A DNA stretch of 64,000 bases from Serripes groenlandicus (Eukaryota; Mollusca; Bivalvia; Cardiida; Cardiidae), in assembly GCA_031761405.1 (NCBI GenBank), contig JASEVX010000008.1, positions 45,622,507-45,686,506 on the forward strand, given 5' to 3'. Made by a program: the position numbers and the translations under genes. This document shows positions 62,001 to 64,000 of this stretch, piece after piece; the stretch's first letter is position 1, and the number at the start of each line of letters is the position of its first letter. The notes beneath the pieces were generated by a model, which saw only the letters and a list, made by a program, of their open reading frames with translations, was not told the origin of the DNA and ran no database searches.

Positions 62001-63921
62001 GAAGTGCTTGTTTTAAGGTATTTCTCCATTTAGCTAGATATTTTAAAGTTGAATGTATCGAAAGTTTACTATATAAGTCAAAGGTTTAAATACTCTTAAT
62101 TGCTGTTGCAGAAAATATGTAAGGAGGGGGAGGAACGACATTGTTCCCTAGAAAAGCCTCAAGACCATTTTACAGATTATGACATTATTAAGTTATTGAT
62201 TAAATGTAGCAGCGGTTGTTTTACAACATCTACATTCTTAAATGTTTGCCAAGGAAATGAAATACACATTAACCCCCCTTTCCAATATGCAGATGCATTT
62301 TTTAATATCTGTGGCAGACATTTCACAAATCAAGAAAAATATTGTGGCAATAGAAAAATGTACTCAAAATGAGTAATTTGTCGTTTTGCTACTGATTAAA
62401 TTCAATAATTCTACTTTCATTTTTAAAGATTTCTGTTTTAGCTTTATAGATATTTTAAAAGTTGTCTGCTGCAGATTTGTTGTATATATGGGAAAGTGGT
62501 TAAATTATAATTATTGTATTTGATGTTTTCTTACCTTTTCCAGATATTGACGAGTTCGAATCCATTTCATCAGATGAAGGCAGTTTGTTGGGTCATGTTA
62601 AAGTTGGTGAGTTAAATACAGAGAATTTCTACTTGTTTTAAAACCCTTTAGACTAGTTTGAAAAGATGAAATTAAAGGAAAATAGAAAGTTCTTGTATCT
62701 GGAAAACTGGAATCAGTTTTGATACAGTGTAAGTAACGTCATTAAAAAAAAAAAAAATCTCTGCGCCTCGACATAGGGGAGTATCGAATATGTAATTGTC
62801 ATTTTGATTGGTTTTTGTGTGTTCTATTCTGTTCTGGTGAAAGGGTAGGAAAAATACCAAATCTAAACAGTTTGATCAAATTCTTCATTTCTCATGTATA
62901 ACTTATATACAGGCTTGTTAGAAGCATCTGTCAACTTTGGTAGATTGAGGTAACCGTAATGATTAGGTTGATCTGAATCTACACTGTTCAGAAATGCCAA
63001 CTTGTACCTTATCCAGTAGACATGCTCATATCGTATATATTTGTTCTGTTTGTCCATTTTATTTGTCCTATTTGATCAGTGCATAGCTTGTCACTAGACA
63101 TCTCTATTGATACCAAAACGGTTGATGATAAGACCTTTACATTTTGACCCAATTGACCTTTTTACTTACTTCTAACCCTTTCCCACATATAGATGTTTCT
63201 GCAGCAGTCGACGTTTGAAAACATTGTGGAAAAAGTAGAAATTCATGAGCAATTTCTCTTTTTGTAACAATGTTAACAACTCTTTTCAATAATAAAACTT
63301 TCCCTTATGGAAATTTTCCATAATTTTGGATAGGTGTTTTCAAAGTGGTCTGCTGCTAATTTGTTGTGTGTGGGAAAGGGTTTTACAAAAACATAGTTGC
63401 CGCACAGTACAGGGGCTAATTGGTGTTTCAACATACAGTCAAACCTGGGCTAAAGACCACCTATTTCTAGCAATTCCCTGTTTATAGCAACCACACTTTA
63501 ATTCCCCATATACTCAATATGCATAAATAGTCCTGTAATTAAACACCACCTGTGAACAAAGACTAGATTGTTCTCTCCTTAGGTGGTCTTTAAACACAGA
63601 TTGGATAGTATATTTTATTTTAAATAATACCTGTGAACTAAGACCAGATTGTTCTCTATCCATGGGTGGTCTTTAAACACAGGTTTGACTGGACATCATT
63701 TATTTTTTAAATCATTATTTCAGCTGCTGTTGACGCATTAGAGATAAACTGGGGTAGCTTGGTGCGTGTTGAAAAGCCCAAACTAGCTACGGGTTCCGCT
63801 CTTCAGAGATTCACCCCGGGCAGTATATTCTCATCAATGGGACTTTCAAAACAATTTGCCGGTGATAAATTATACTCCCAAGTCCTAGAGGTTTGTCAAA
63901 AATTCCAAGATGAAAATTCAG
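19902..63921 (+). CDS. ZC3H13: ZC3H13 (Flacc) orthologue, m6A methyltransferase complex subunit; 26 coding exons, 3' end beyond window
   Basis: The start MSKIKRKVTV and the motif PSVFERLGP match the N-terminus of vertebrate ZC3H13. A CCCH finger CX8CX5CX3H (C56, C65, C71, H75) follows, then the conserved helix QRQQIQRELSRLD (about 137-149), long RS/RD/RE low-complexity regions (about 170-1120), FSDWSDDSDDD (about 1149-1159), an acidic DEFESISSDEG block and the conserved C-terminal region with INWGSLV and RFTPGSIFSSMGLSKQ. ZC3H13 joins WTAP, VIRMA, HAKAI and RBM15 in the nuclear complex that directs METTL3/METTL14 adenosine methylation; this is family knowledge. The 26 exons keep phase throughout and give 1303 codons plus one base; human ZC3H13 is about 1.67 k residues. 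Introns hold almost only transposons. The first intron appears to use a GC donor. Confidence 0.93.
21387..22672. mobile_element. Foldback DNA transposon with GGGTTCAACATTAAC ends
   Basis: Left end GGGGTTCAACATTAAC and right end GTTAATGTCGAACCC are inverted. A long internal inverted pair lies at about 22098-22170 and 22355-22430 (shared CCGGAAATTG and CTAAACTATTGTCGTAA). No transposase is seen. A half MITE (about 21661-21760) sits inside. Confidence 0.6.
22993..23354. mobile_element. hAT-like MITE
   Basis: Ends CAGGGCTTTTTTT and AAAAAAAACCCTG are inverted, with an inner AAAGGCCCCTTCCCCT motif echoed inverted near the other end. Flanks TATCCGAT and CCGGCGAT form a degraded 8-bp duplication, as expected for hAT. 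Confidence 0.6.
23466..24645 (+). mobile_element. Helitron-like element, AGCTCTACTGG family, complete
   Basis: Begins TTAGCTCTACTGGCCAAAGG (hairpin), then GTCCGTCCGTCCG, about five cores of roughly 160 bp (ACACGATACAGTCTTCAC...), more diverged units, then CCAGTAGAGCATAGGCCCTC, the hairpin and CTTGTTTT. Frames in it are not genes. Confidence 0.78.
24904..25092. mobile_element. TTAA palindromic MITE
   Basis: CTTAGCCCTTTCCCTCAT ... GGGGGAAAGGGTTAA. The right GCAGCAGACGAC block is deleted. Confidence 0.7.
25280..25389 (+). CDS. ZC3H13: ZC3H13 exon 2, CCCH zinc finger
   Basis: Acceptor caatttcag|, donor |gtatgt; phase 0 in, 2 out. Encodes C-RNWVAEGT-C-PYGNK-C-KFL-H, a full CX8CX5CX3H RNA-binding finger, followed by GPYTGGAKKG. 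Confidence 0.95.
25431..26133 (+). mobile_element. Helitron-like element, AGCTGCACTGG family
   Basis: Starts TTTTTAGCTGCACTGGCGC, ends GCAGTGGAAGGATACTGGTC and a hairpin-like CCTCTTGGGCCTCTTGTT. Cores carry CATGGCCGCGAGAGGGCAGG-type blocks. It begins about 40 bp after ZC3H13 exon 2. Confidence 0.65.
26517..26632 (+). CDS. ZC3H13: ZC3H13 exon 3
   Basis: Acceptor catttag|, donor |gtatat; phase 2 in, 1 out. Encodes RTGREEESPEDLRLRVKRRK and an acidic Ser-rich end (SDSEDSVEQGRRG). Confidence 0.9.
27929..28032. mobile_element. Short hAT-like MITE
   Basis: CAGGGTTGTCAAATGAG ... TTTATTTTGAAAACCCTG are inverted; flanks ATATATGT and ATATGTAC form an approximate duplication. It ends 71 bp before ZC3H13 exon 4. 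Confidence 0.6.
28104..28228 (+). CDS. ZC3H13: ZC3H13 exon 4, conserved Q/R/E helix
   Basis: Acceptor ttttcag|, donor |gtaagg; phase 1 in, 0 out. Encodes LDFKKQLELEKQRQQIQREL, a predicted coiled helix matching the KRQKIQREL segment of vertebrate ZC3H13. Confidence 0.93.
28496..28637. mobile_element. TTAA palindromic MITE, internally deleted
   Basis: CCCTTTCCCACTAGCATAC ... GTAAGGGAAAGGGTTAA; inner palindrome missing. Confidence 0.65.
28916..29134. mobile_element. TTAA palindromic MITE, sharing TTAA with the next copy
   Basis: TTAAGCCATTCCCACATATAG ... GTGGGAAACTGTTTAA; carries GCAGACGACTTTTG and GTCGTCTGCTGCAG. Confidence 0.75.
29131..29364. mobile_element. TTAA palindromic MITE, variant subfamily
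   Basis: TTAACCCATTACTTCACA ... GTGAAGTAATGGGTTAA. Termini differ from the main family (CATTACTTCA replaces CTTTCCCACA) but the inner palindrome GAAATTGCTC...GAGCAATTTC is kept. Confidence 0.75.
29484..29536 (+). CDS. ZC3H13: ZC3H13 exon 5
   Basis: Acceptor ttttttcag|, donor |gtaagc; phase 0 in, 2 out. Encodes VSSSDSDSEPERSRRKSG. A TTAA MITE starts 35 bp after the donor. Confidence 0.88.
29571..29735. mobile_element. TTAA palindromic MITE after ZC3H13 exon 5
   Basis: TTAACCCTTTCCCACATAC ... GTGGGAAAGGGTTAA; 35 bp from the donor. A further right-end fragment follows to about 29777. Confidence 0.75.
29810..29905 (+). mobile_element. tRNA-like SINE head
   Basis: Pol III box A-like TGGCGCAGTGGTAGAGC and box B-like GGTTCCAATCTC. 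The acceptor stem does not close, so it is not a tRNA gene. Confidence 0.6.
30068..30813 (+). mobile_element. Helitron-like element, AGCTCACC family, complete
   Basis: Hairpin CTCACCTGAGC...GCTCAAGGTGAG, GTCCGGCGTCCGTCGTGCG, about four cores of roughly 170 bp (CAGATTTTCAA ... GGCGGGGC), then CAGGTGAGCGATCCAGGGCC, hairpin and CTCTTGTT. Confidence 0.8.
30855..31954 (+). mobile_element. Helitron-like element, AGCTCCACTGG family
   Basis: Hairpin CTGGCTGAAAGCCAG at the start, GTGCGTGCGTGCGTG, about six cores, and end GTGGAGCGATACTGGCCCTC TTGGGCCTCTTG. Followed directly by the next element across a T-run. Confidence 0.75.
31957..33728 (+). mobile_element. Helitron-like element, AGCTCACC family, long copy
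   Basis: Same start and end signatures as 30068-30813, with about ten cores and an internal second start segment at about 32875. Contains the G-run at 33298-33323. Confidence 0.78.
33298..33323. repeat. Homopolymer G run
   Basis: 26 consecutive G at the position where other core units have five to seven G. Possible expansion or sequencing/assembly artefact. Confidence 0.9.
34329..34403 (+). CDS. ZC3H13: ZC3H13 exon 6
   Basis: Acceptor ttttttacag|, donor |gtaaat; phase 2 in and out. Lys/Arg-rich with SP sites (KKKKEKRAKHSRSPTKSKQR). Confidence 0.88.
34491..34646 (+). mobile_element. tRNA-derived SINE, 5' truncated
   Basis: GTGGAAAAGCAGCCAGTTGC ... AACGGTGTTAAACCCCAATC then AATC repeats. It begins about 90 bp after ZC3H13 exon 6. 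Confidence 0.7.
35211..36995 (+). mobile_element. Helitron-like element, AGCTCACC family, second core type
   Basis: Hairpin CTTGCAC/GTGCAAG region at the start (CACGAAGTGCAAGGTGAGC), GTCCGGCGTCCGTCCGTC, about ten cores of roughly 145 bp (AATCTTGTTAACACTCTAGA...), end GGTGAGCGATCCAGGGCC, hairpin, CTCTTGTT. It lies in the intron before exon 7. Confidence 0.78.
37144..37701 (+). CDS. ZC3H13: ZC3H13 exon 7, long RS/KE-rich exon
   Basis: Acceptor ctgtttcag|, donor |gtaata; phase 2 in and out, 558 nt. Begins YDSDDHPKKHKKK, contains an acidic-proline patch (EEEEEPPPPAK) and several RSRS blocks with SP sites, typical of nuclear RNA-processing proteins. Confidence 0.93.
37742..37880. mobile_element. 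Foldback element with GTGGGTACTCAAAAG hairpin, copy 2
   Basis: ATGTTGTGGGTACTCAAAAG directly followed by its reverse complement with almost no loop. Left end CAGAGGTCTAGATAAGG; the right end is lost. It starts 40 bp after ZC3H13 exon 7. Confidence 0.7.
37873..38137 (+). mobile_element. Helitron-like element, GGCCGGATTGC family, copy 1
   Basis: Hairpin CCGGATTGCTCTAGCAATTCCGG region, GTCTGTCTGTCTGTCCGTC, single core, end AATCCGGCCTTACCG then TTCAGCGGTTTCTTGTTTT. Confidence 0.75.
38185..38375 (+). mobile_element. SINE (CAGTGGTAGA head, CCAGGAAATGC tail)
   Basis: Box A-like CCTCAGTGGTAGAAAGGTCG, TAATCTCTGGCAGGGTCAT, TACTGGTAACTTATCCAGGA. Same family as 54836, 55245, 60025 and 61570. Also a fragment near 28285-28350. 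Confidence 0.65.
38438..38706 (+). mobile_element. Helitron-like element, GGCCGGATTGC family, copy 2
   Basis: Same hairpin start, GTCTGTCTGTCTGTC, core and end (ACCGTCTTCAGCGGTTTCTT) as the copy 0.6 kb upstream. Confidence 0.75.
38785..38870 (+). mobile_element. SINE head fragment
   Basis: GGAGGTCGCGGGTTTGATCCC with box B-like GGTTTGATCCC; body lost. Confidence 0.5.
39092..39320. mobile_element. TTAA palindromic MITE before ZC3H13 exon 8
   Basis: TTAACCTTTAACCACTTAC ... AATGTGGGAAATGGTTTA; 24 bp before the exon. Confidence 0.7.
39344..39558 (+). CDS. ZC3H13: ZC3H13 exon 8
   Basis: Acceptor tgtcttcag|, donor |gttaag; phase 2 in, 1 out. Starts DMSPEPVKKKKEKKK and ends RSLERTSRRET. A TTAA MITE ends only about 24 bp upstream of the acceptor and forms part of the intron end. 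Confidence 0.88.
39650..39835 (-). mobile_element. tRNA-derived SINE, reverse copy
   Basis: On the minus strand: GAATCCGCCATGGTCGAGTG, box B-like AGATTCGATCCCC, GCCTAGTACTGGTTTGTTTA. Same family as 41960-42178. Confidence 0.7.
39992..41052. mobile_element. Tigger/pogo-like non-autonomous DNA transposon
   Basis: TA-flanked ends CCGTATATCCCCGGCCATAA and TTATGGCTGAGGATATACGG are inverted; CTCGACTTAT motifs recur inside. 1.06 kb, no transposase frame. TA duplication and ends fit the Tc1/mariner-pogo superfamily. Confidence 0.75.
41499..41715. mobile_element. Palindromic MITE, decayed
   Basis: CTGTTATCACATACAAC ... TCTGTATGTGGTAAAAAG with GAAATTGCTC and GCATCAGAAAGCATC. Confidence 0.55.
41960..42178 (+). 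mobile_element. tRNA-derived SINE before ZC3H13 exon 9
   Basis: Box A-like GTGGTTAGCGTCGGGG, box B GGGTTCGATCCCC, CTAGCCTAGTACTGGTTTGT, tail GAAAGCGGCGTAAAACCCCA ATAAATAAA. A duplication of TTTTGTAATTCACAG flanks it (about 41949 and 42175), and the right copy supplies the exon 9 acceptor. Confidence 0.82.
42190..42273 (+). CDS. ZC3H13: ZC3H13 exon 9 (RRGKSPE module 1)
   Basis: Acceptor attcacag|, donor |gtaaat; phase 1 in and out, 84 nt. Ends SDRRGKSPESYRG, closely related to the ends of exons 10 and 11. Confidence 0.9.
42445..43160 (+). repeat. Minisatellite of about 90-115 bp units
   Basis: Units share GGGTGTCCCTATA, TTGCTTACTACACCATGTCC and CATAATTGGTGTATGCCTGA. About four units at 42445-42830 and a second group at 43000-43160, separated by non-repeat sequence. 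It fills the intron between exons 9 and 10. Confidence 0.75.
43234..43329 (+). CDS. ZC3H13: ZC3H13 exon 10 (RRGKSPE module 2)
   Basis: Acceptor tatttcag|, donor |gtgagt; phase 1 in and out, 96 nt. Ends PDRRGKSPESSHRG. Confidence 0.9.
43528..43722. mobile_element. Palindromic MITE before ZC3H13 exon 11
   Basis: ACCCTTTTCCACATGC ... GTATGTGGGATAGGGTAAA; ends 30 bp before the exon. Confidence 0.65.
43753..43833 (+). CDS. ZC3H13: ZC3H13 exon 11 (RRGKSPD module 3)
   Basis: Acceptor ttttgtag|, donor |gtatgc; phase 1 in and out, 81 nt. Ends ERRGKSPDPAYRG. Confidence 0.9.
43870..44406 (+). repeat. Tandem segment (GGGTTGCTCCTATACAT units) interrupted by MITE
   Basis: Three units with GAAGGGGTTGCTCCTATACA, TATTATGCACAATGGAT, TTGTTTATGAA. 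A partial MITE (about 44199-44330) sits between units. Confidence 0.65.
44407..44626. mobile_element. TTAA palindromic MITE, complete
   Basis: TTAACCCTTTCCCACATAC ... TATATGGGAAAGGGTTAA, with inner AGAAATTGCACATTATGAGC... Confidence 0.8.
44700..44906. mobile_element. Foldback element with GGGTACTCAAAAG hairpin, copy 3
   Basis: Ends CAGAGTTCTAGATAAGG and CCTTATCTGGACCTCTG are inverted; central hairpin around 44772-44830. Confidence 0.75.
45415..45865 (+). CDS. ZC3H13: ZC3H13 exon 12, RD/RE repeat region
   Basis: Acceptor taattcag|, donor |gtaata; phase 1 in, 2 out, 451 nt. Almost entirely Arg-Asp/Arg-Glu dipeptide repeats with Pro (DPRDPRERE type), matching the RD/RE-rich middle of vertebrate ZC3H13. 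Confidence 0.93.
45886..46120 (+). mobile_element. Helitron-like element, AGCTCGTCTG family
   Basis: TTAGCTCGTCTGTTTTTCG, CCTTGGCGTCGTC, CTCATAACTCAAAAAC, then GCTCTGTGGCGCTTTTG. Begins about 20 bp after exon 12. Other copies: 48131-48395 and 57215-57560. Confidence 0.6.
46245..47773 (+). mobile_element. Helitron-like element with CTAG end, eight cores
   Basis: Start hairpin TATACCCCCC...GGGGGGGTATA, GTCTGTCCGTCCGTCTGTC, about eight cores of roughly 165-180 bp (CCACATTTCTTGTAAGCACT...), then hairpin GTGAGCTTTGCTCAC, AGTATTT, CTAG, then T. The 3' hairpin plus CTAG/T is the classical Helitron terminus. Ends 74 bp before exon 13. Confidence 0.82.
47848..48089 (+). CDS. ZC3H13: ZC3H13 exon 13
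   Basis: Acceptor tttttctag|, donor |gtaatt; phase 2 in, 1 out. RDRFDDPRFPSS followed by DPRDPREIRDARDPRD. A Helitron-like element ends 74 bp upstream. Confidence 0.92.
48131..48395 (+). mobile_element. Helitron-like element, AGCTCGTCT family, second copy
   Basis: TTTAGCTCGTCTTTTTTTCG ... GAGCATGGGCGTTTGCTCGC, GTCGCTCTTGTGTTTT. Starts about 40 bp after exon 13. Confidence 0.65.
48768..48881 (+). CDS. ZC3H13: ZC3H13 exon 14, RGG-like
   Basis: Acceptor tttttacag|, donor |gtaagt; phase 1 in and out. Encodes YDYRDSNWDRGGRG and PRGGPGWSRGGPGD, an RG/GG-rich patch that could bind RNA. Confidence 0.9.
49469..49919 (+). mobile_element. Helitron-like element, TGCCCCGGCAT family
   Basis: TTTATGCCCCGGCATACGAG (hairpin with GGGGCAT), CCGTCCGTTCGTCCGTCC, two cores of about 180 bp, end hairpin GTGTTCCATGGACAC, ATTTT, CTTGTTT. 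Confidence 0.75.
49949..50106. mobile_element. TTAA palindromic MITE, internally deleted
   Basis: TTAACCCATTTCCACATAC ... CTGTATGTGTGAAAGC; GCAGCAGATGAC and GTCTGCTGCAG kept. Confidence 0.65.
50264..50432 (+). CDS. ZC3H13: ZC3H13 exon 15
   Basis: Acceptor ctattttaag|GAG|GC, donor |gtgaat; phase 1 in, 2 out. Encodes GGRFQDRSRRGDWEGG and DWADRPDRRAEGDRRDERRD. Two AGs three bases apart (exon start 50264 or 50267) both keep the frame. A TTAA-type MITE starts about 8 bp after the donor. Confidence 0.87.
50441..50670. mobile_element. TTAA-type MITE 8 bp after ZC3H13 exon 15
   Basis: ATAACCCTTTCCCGAATAC ... GATGTATGTGAGCAAAGGAT; inner AGGAATTGCTC...GGCAATTTCTCC. Confidence 0.72.
51281..51340 (+). 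CDS. ZC3H13: ZC3H13 exon 16
   Basis: Acceptor ctttttacag|, donor AAAA|gttaga (weak); phase 2 in and out, 60 nt. Encodes DRDASRDDRRPRTDEKPEE. This donor is the only GT that joins exon 17 in frame. Confidence 0.8.
51433..51545 (+). mobile_element. tRNA-derived SINE head (best-preserved)
   Basis: Box A TAGCTCAGTTGG, box B-like GAGTTTGAATCCC, then CGGCTCGGCCAACTTTC and TTCCGACGATTGACAAAAGG. Cloverleaf pairing of the acceptor stem does not fit a working tRNA. The 3' body is missing here but present at 60223 and 58448. Confidence 0.72.
51709..51927. mobile_element. TTAA palindromic MITE before ZC3H13 exon 17
   Basis: TTAACCCTTTACCACATAT ... TATGTGGGAAAGAGTTAA. Confidence 0.78.
51992..52276 (+). 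CDS. ZC3H13: ZC3H13 exon 17, charged KD/RD region
   Basis: Acceptor tctcaacag|, donor |gtagtt; phase 2 in and out, 285 nt. RDDREKKDEVVKDDGRTDKK and a long Lys/Arg/Asp repeat; predicted disordered or single charged helix. Confidence 0.92.
52290..52680 (+). repeat. Tandem segment with natural MITE empty site
   Basis: Units share TCTTCTATTGGGCC, ACACTATATTACA, ATTGATTAAATAAA, AACAATGAACA. The first junction reads ATTGGGCCTAAACAGCCC without a MITE; the later ones read ATTGGGCC-TTAA-MITE. Confidence 0.8.
52429..52583. mobile_element. TTAA palindromic MITE in tandem segment, copy A
   Basis: TTAACCCTTTACCTTATAC ... ATATGAGGGAAATGGTTAA; short, 155 bp, with central deletion. Confidence 0.8.
52680..52909. 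mobile_element. TTAA palindromic MITE in tandem segment, copy B
   Basis: TTAACCCTTTCCCTCATAC ... ATATGAGGGAAAGGGTTAA; complete, 230 bp, inner GAAATTGCTCG...GAGCAATTTC. Confidence 0.85.
52931..54496 (+). mobile_element. Helitron-like element with CTAG end, second copy
   Basis: Same hairpin start, longer GTCTGTCTGTCTGTCTGTC tract, about eight cores, and the same end hairpin GTGAGCTTTGCTCAC, AGTATTT, CTAG, T as 46245-47773. Very little divergence between cores suggests recent amplification or conversion. Confidence 0.82.
54623..54791 (+). CDS. ZC3H13: ZC3H13 exon 18
   Basis: Acceptor gaattttag|, donor |gtagga; phase 2 in, 0 out. KRRASKEGSRSPSVKKPRD, then a KD dipeptide run (DKDKDKDKDADKDKDEK). 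Confidence 0.92.
54836..55070 (+). mobile_element. SINE after ZC3H13 exon 18
   Basis: TTTTGACCGCCTCGGTGATG, TTTTCGATCCCTGGCCACGT, GTACTGGTAACTTACCCAGC, tail ATTGAAAGCAGCATAAAATA then CAATGAATCAATGAATC. Confidence 0.7.
55245..55512 (+). mobile_element. SINE, second copy
   Basis: GACTCTTGAGGTAGAGTGCG, T-run at 55281, CACGACTGGATCATACC, GTACTGGTAACCTACCCAAA, tail GAAAGCGGCGTAAAACATTA then AATC repeats. Confidence 0.7.
56045..56234. mobile_element. Foldback element with GTGGGTACTCAAGAG hairpin, copy 4
   Basis: Ends AGAGGTCCAGATAAG and CTTATCTAGAGCCCTG are inverted; central hairpin with AATTGTCTCATTGAGACGAT loop stem. Confidence 0.75.
56354..56452 (+). CDS. ZC3H13: ZC3H13 exon 19
   Basis: Acceptor accattacag|, donor |gtatgt; phase 0 in and out, 33 codons. 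GSVAGSEKSKRGSDRSRH and GRDEERGSRK. Confidence 0.9.
56706..56903. mobile_element. TTAA palindromic MITE
   Basis: TTAACCATTTCGCCCATAC ... CATGAGGGAAAGGGTTAA. Confidence 0.75.
57041..57152 (+). CDS. ZC3H13: ZC3H13 exon 20
   Basis: Acceptor cattttacag|, donor |gtaggt; phase 0 in, 1 out. DEKDAEKKRSRSRSKSRDG followed by KRRKLDSSPYTEG. Confidence 0.92.
57215..57560 (+). mobile_element. Helitron-like AGCTCGTCT family fragment fused to MITE scraps
   Basis: Contains ACCTTACCTCATAACT, GAAACTTGGTACACATGTTC repeats, and ends near CAGACGAGTTTTGGC. A MITE piece (GCAGCAGACGACTTTG) adjoins at about 57188. Confidence 0.5.
57966..58022 (+). CDS. ZC3H13: ZC3H13 exon 21
   Basis: Acceptor gtttcag|, donor |gtctgt; phase 1 in and out, 57 nt. 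Encodes EGQLAGYVIKDTVGSDKE. The short length lowers certainty, but phase and both sites fit. Confidence 0.8.
58181..58410. mobile_element. TTAA palindromic MITE, complete
   Basis: TTAACCCTTTCCCTCATAC ... TATGAGGAAAAGGGTTAA, 230 bp, closely like 52680-52909. Confidence 0.85.
58448..58616 (+). mobile_element. tRNA-derived SINE, 5' truncated
   Basis: GACAAGGGGTCATTCGTCTT, GTGGAAAAGCAGCCAGTTGC, tail GTTGAAAACGGCGTAAAACA CCTATCAATCAA. Confidence 0.7.
59011..59099 (+). CDS. ZC3H13: ZC3H13 exon 22, FSDWSD motif
   Basis: Acceptor tattccacag|, donor |gtaagt; phase 1 in, 0 out. Encodes NFSDWSDDSDDDILNQPG, matching the FSDWSDE motif of vertebrate ZC3H13. A MITE starts 11 bp after the donor. Confidence 0.95.
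59110..59334. mobile_element. TTAA palindromic MITE 11 bp after ZC3H13 exon 22
   Basis: TTAACCCGTTTCCCTCATAT ... GTATGTGGGTAAGGGTTAA. Confidence 0.8.
59397..59576. mobile_element. Palindromic MITE, decayed
   Basis: TTAACCTTATCTCGCATAC ... TCTGTATGCGGAAAAAAG. Confidence 0.6.
60025..60530 (+). mobile_element. SINE interrupted by a second SINE
   Basis: Outer SINE: GACCACCTCGGAGGTATTA, TAGTACCAATGACTTTCCC, then an interruption at 60223-60468, then GAAAATGCAGTGATACAAC and tail GTTGAAAGCGTTGTCAAACA. Confidence 0.7.
60223..60468 (+). mobile_element. Inner tRNA-derived SINE with target duplication
   Basis: Starts inside the tRNA head (GGGTTGTGAGTTTGAATCC), body as at 51433/58448, tail AATGGCGTTAAACCCCAATT. 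Flanked by CCCAAAAAATGCAG (60209-60222) and CCCAGAAAATGCAG (60469-60482). Confidence 0.8.
60556..60662 (+). CDS. ZC3H13: ZC3H13 exon 23
   Basis: Acceptor tttttacag|, donor |gtaagt; phase 0 in, 2 out. Pro-rich: SPVPPKPVETSVVKEEPSPT. SINE sequence runs up to a few tens of bases before the acceptor. Confidence 0.92.
60740..60885. mobile_element. MITE, truncated on the left
   Basis: AGAAATTGCTTATAATGAGC AATTTCTCC ... GTATGTGGGAAAGGGTTAA. A right-end scrap of another copy is at 61033-61073. Confidence 0.65.
61330..61367 (+). CDS. ZC3H13: ZC3H13 exon 24 (micro-exon)
   Basis: Acceptor ttttttccag|, donor |gtcagt; phase 2 in, 1 out, 38 nt. Encodes MPPLKPRKQTEA. It bridges the phases of exons 23 and 25 exactly. 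Confidence 0.85.
61570..61795 (+). mobile_element. tRNA-like SINE
   Basis: Box A-like TTGGTTTAGTGGGAGAGCG, box B-like GGGTTTCATCCCC, CAGGGTTGCAGGATTAGG, GTATTGGTAACTTATCCAGG. Confidence 0.7.
62269..62503. mobile_element. TTAA palindromic MITE before ZC3H13 exon 25
   Basis: TTAACCCCCCTTTCCAATAT ... TATATGGGAAAGTGGTTAA; ends 40 bp before the exon. Confidence 0.7.
62544..62606 (+). CDS. ZC3H13: ZC3H13 exon 25, acidic conserved block
   Basis: Acceptor ccttttccag|, donor |gtgagt; phase 1 in and out. Encodes IDEFESISSDEGSLLGHVKV, comparable with the EPISDDELDEIL block of vertebrate ZC3H13. Confidence 0.92.
63173..63383. mobile_element. Palindromic MITE
   Basis: CTAACCCTTTCCCACATAT ... GTGTGGGAAAGGGTTTT; both terminal TTAAs decayed. 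Confidence 0.7.
63435..63694. mobile_element. Short Tc1/mariner-pogo-like MITE
   Basis: ACAGTCAAACCTGGGCTAAA and AAACACAGGTTTGACTG are inverted ends; internal AAGACCACC / GGTGGTCTT also inverted. No coding capacity. Ends 29 bp before exon 26. Confidence 0.7.
63724..63921 (+). CDS. ZC3H13: ZC3H13 exon 26, conserved C-terminal region
   Basis: Acceptor ttatttcag|, donor |gtaagt; phase 1 in and out. VDALEINWGSLV and LQRFTPGSIFSSMGLSKQ correspond to the VDWSGL and KFTPGAVMLRVGISKK parts of the vertebrate protein. More coding exons must follow outside the window. Confidence 0.95.
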
Positions 63922-64000
63922 GTAAGTACTAATATAGTTTAAGTTGAAACTTTAAAAATCTTTTTGAAAAAACGAGAGCTATTGTCATGACCCTGGCGTG

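Overview
The window is nuclear DNA of an invertebrate, most likely a bivalve mollusc. It has spliced genes with GT-AG introns, and its introns are packed with short non-autonomous transposons. Many of these begin with a small hairpin, carry GTCC/GTCTG-type microsatellites and about 160-180 bp tandem cores, and end in a hairpin followed by CTTG or CTAG; elements of this build are familiar from bivalve genomes (pearl / Helitron-related type). Nothing bacterial or viral was seen.

Two protein-coding genes can be built. (1) Minus strand, 14507 down to 6409: a three-exon gene for a predicted 1150-residue nuclear protein with an AT-hook-like basic motif, ten C2H2 zinc fingers and a long acidic tail of tandem 13- and 6-residue repeats. 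Repeat DNA continues about 0.9 kb past the stop codon. (2) Plus strand, from 19902 past the right edge: the mollusc orthologue of ZC3H13 (called Flacc in Drosophila), a subunit of the m6A RNA methyltransferase regulatory complex. I traced 26 coding exons with consistent splice phases (about 1303 residues so far); the last ends at 63921 in phase 1, so the 3' end lies outside the window.

Layout: 1-5436 repeats only; 5437-7602 repeat tail and last coding exon of the zinc-finger gene; 7603-12431 its two introns, rich in hairpin MITEs; 12432-14507 its first coding exon; 14508-19901 region between the two gene starts (which diverge), with a SINE, a truncated LINE and MITE pieces; 19902-63921 ZC3H13 exons in a sea of transposons (long introns at 20046-25279, 29537-34328, 39559-42189 and others).

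The dominant unexplained structure is a family of TTAA-flanked palindromic MITEs (about 155-235 bp, roughly 30 near-complete copies plus fragments). One natural empty-site/filled-site comparison inside the window (52290-52910) supports TTAA target duplication. Other items of note are in-frame TAG codons inside the zinc-finger repeat tail, a probable GC-AG first intron in ZC3H13, three related symmetric phase 1-1 exons, and a SINE-in-SINE insertion with a clear target duplication.
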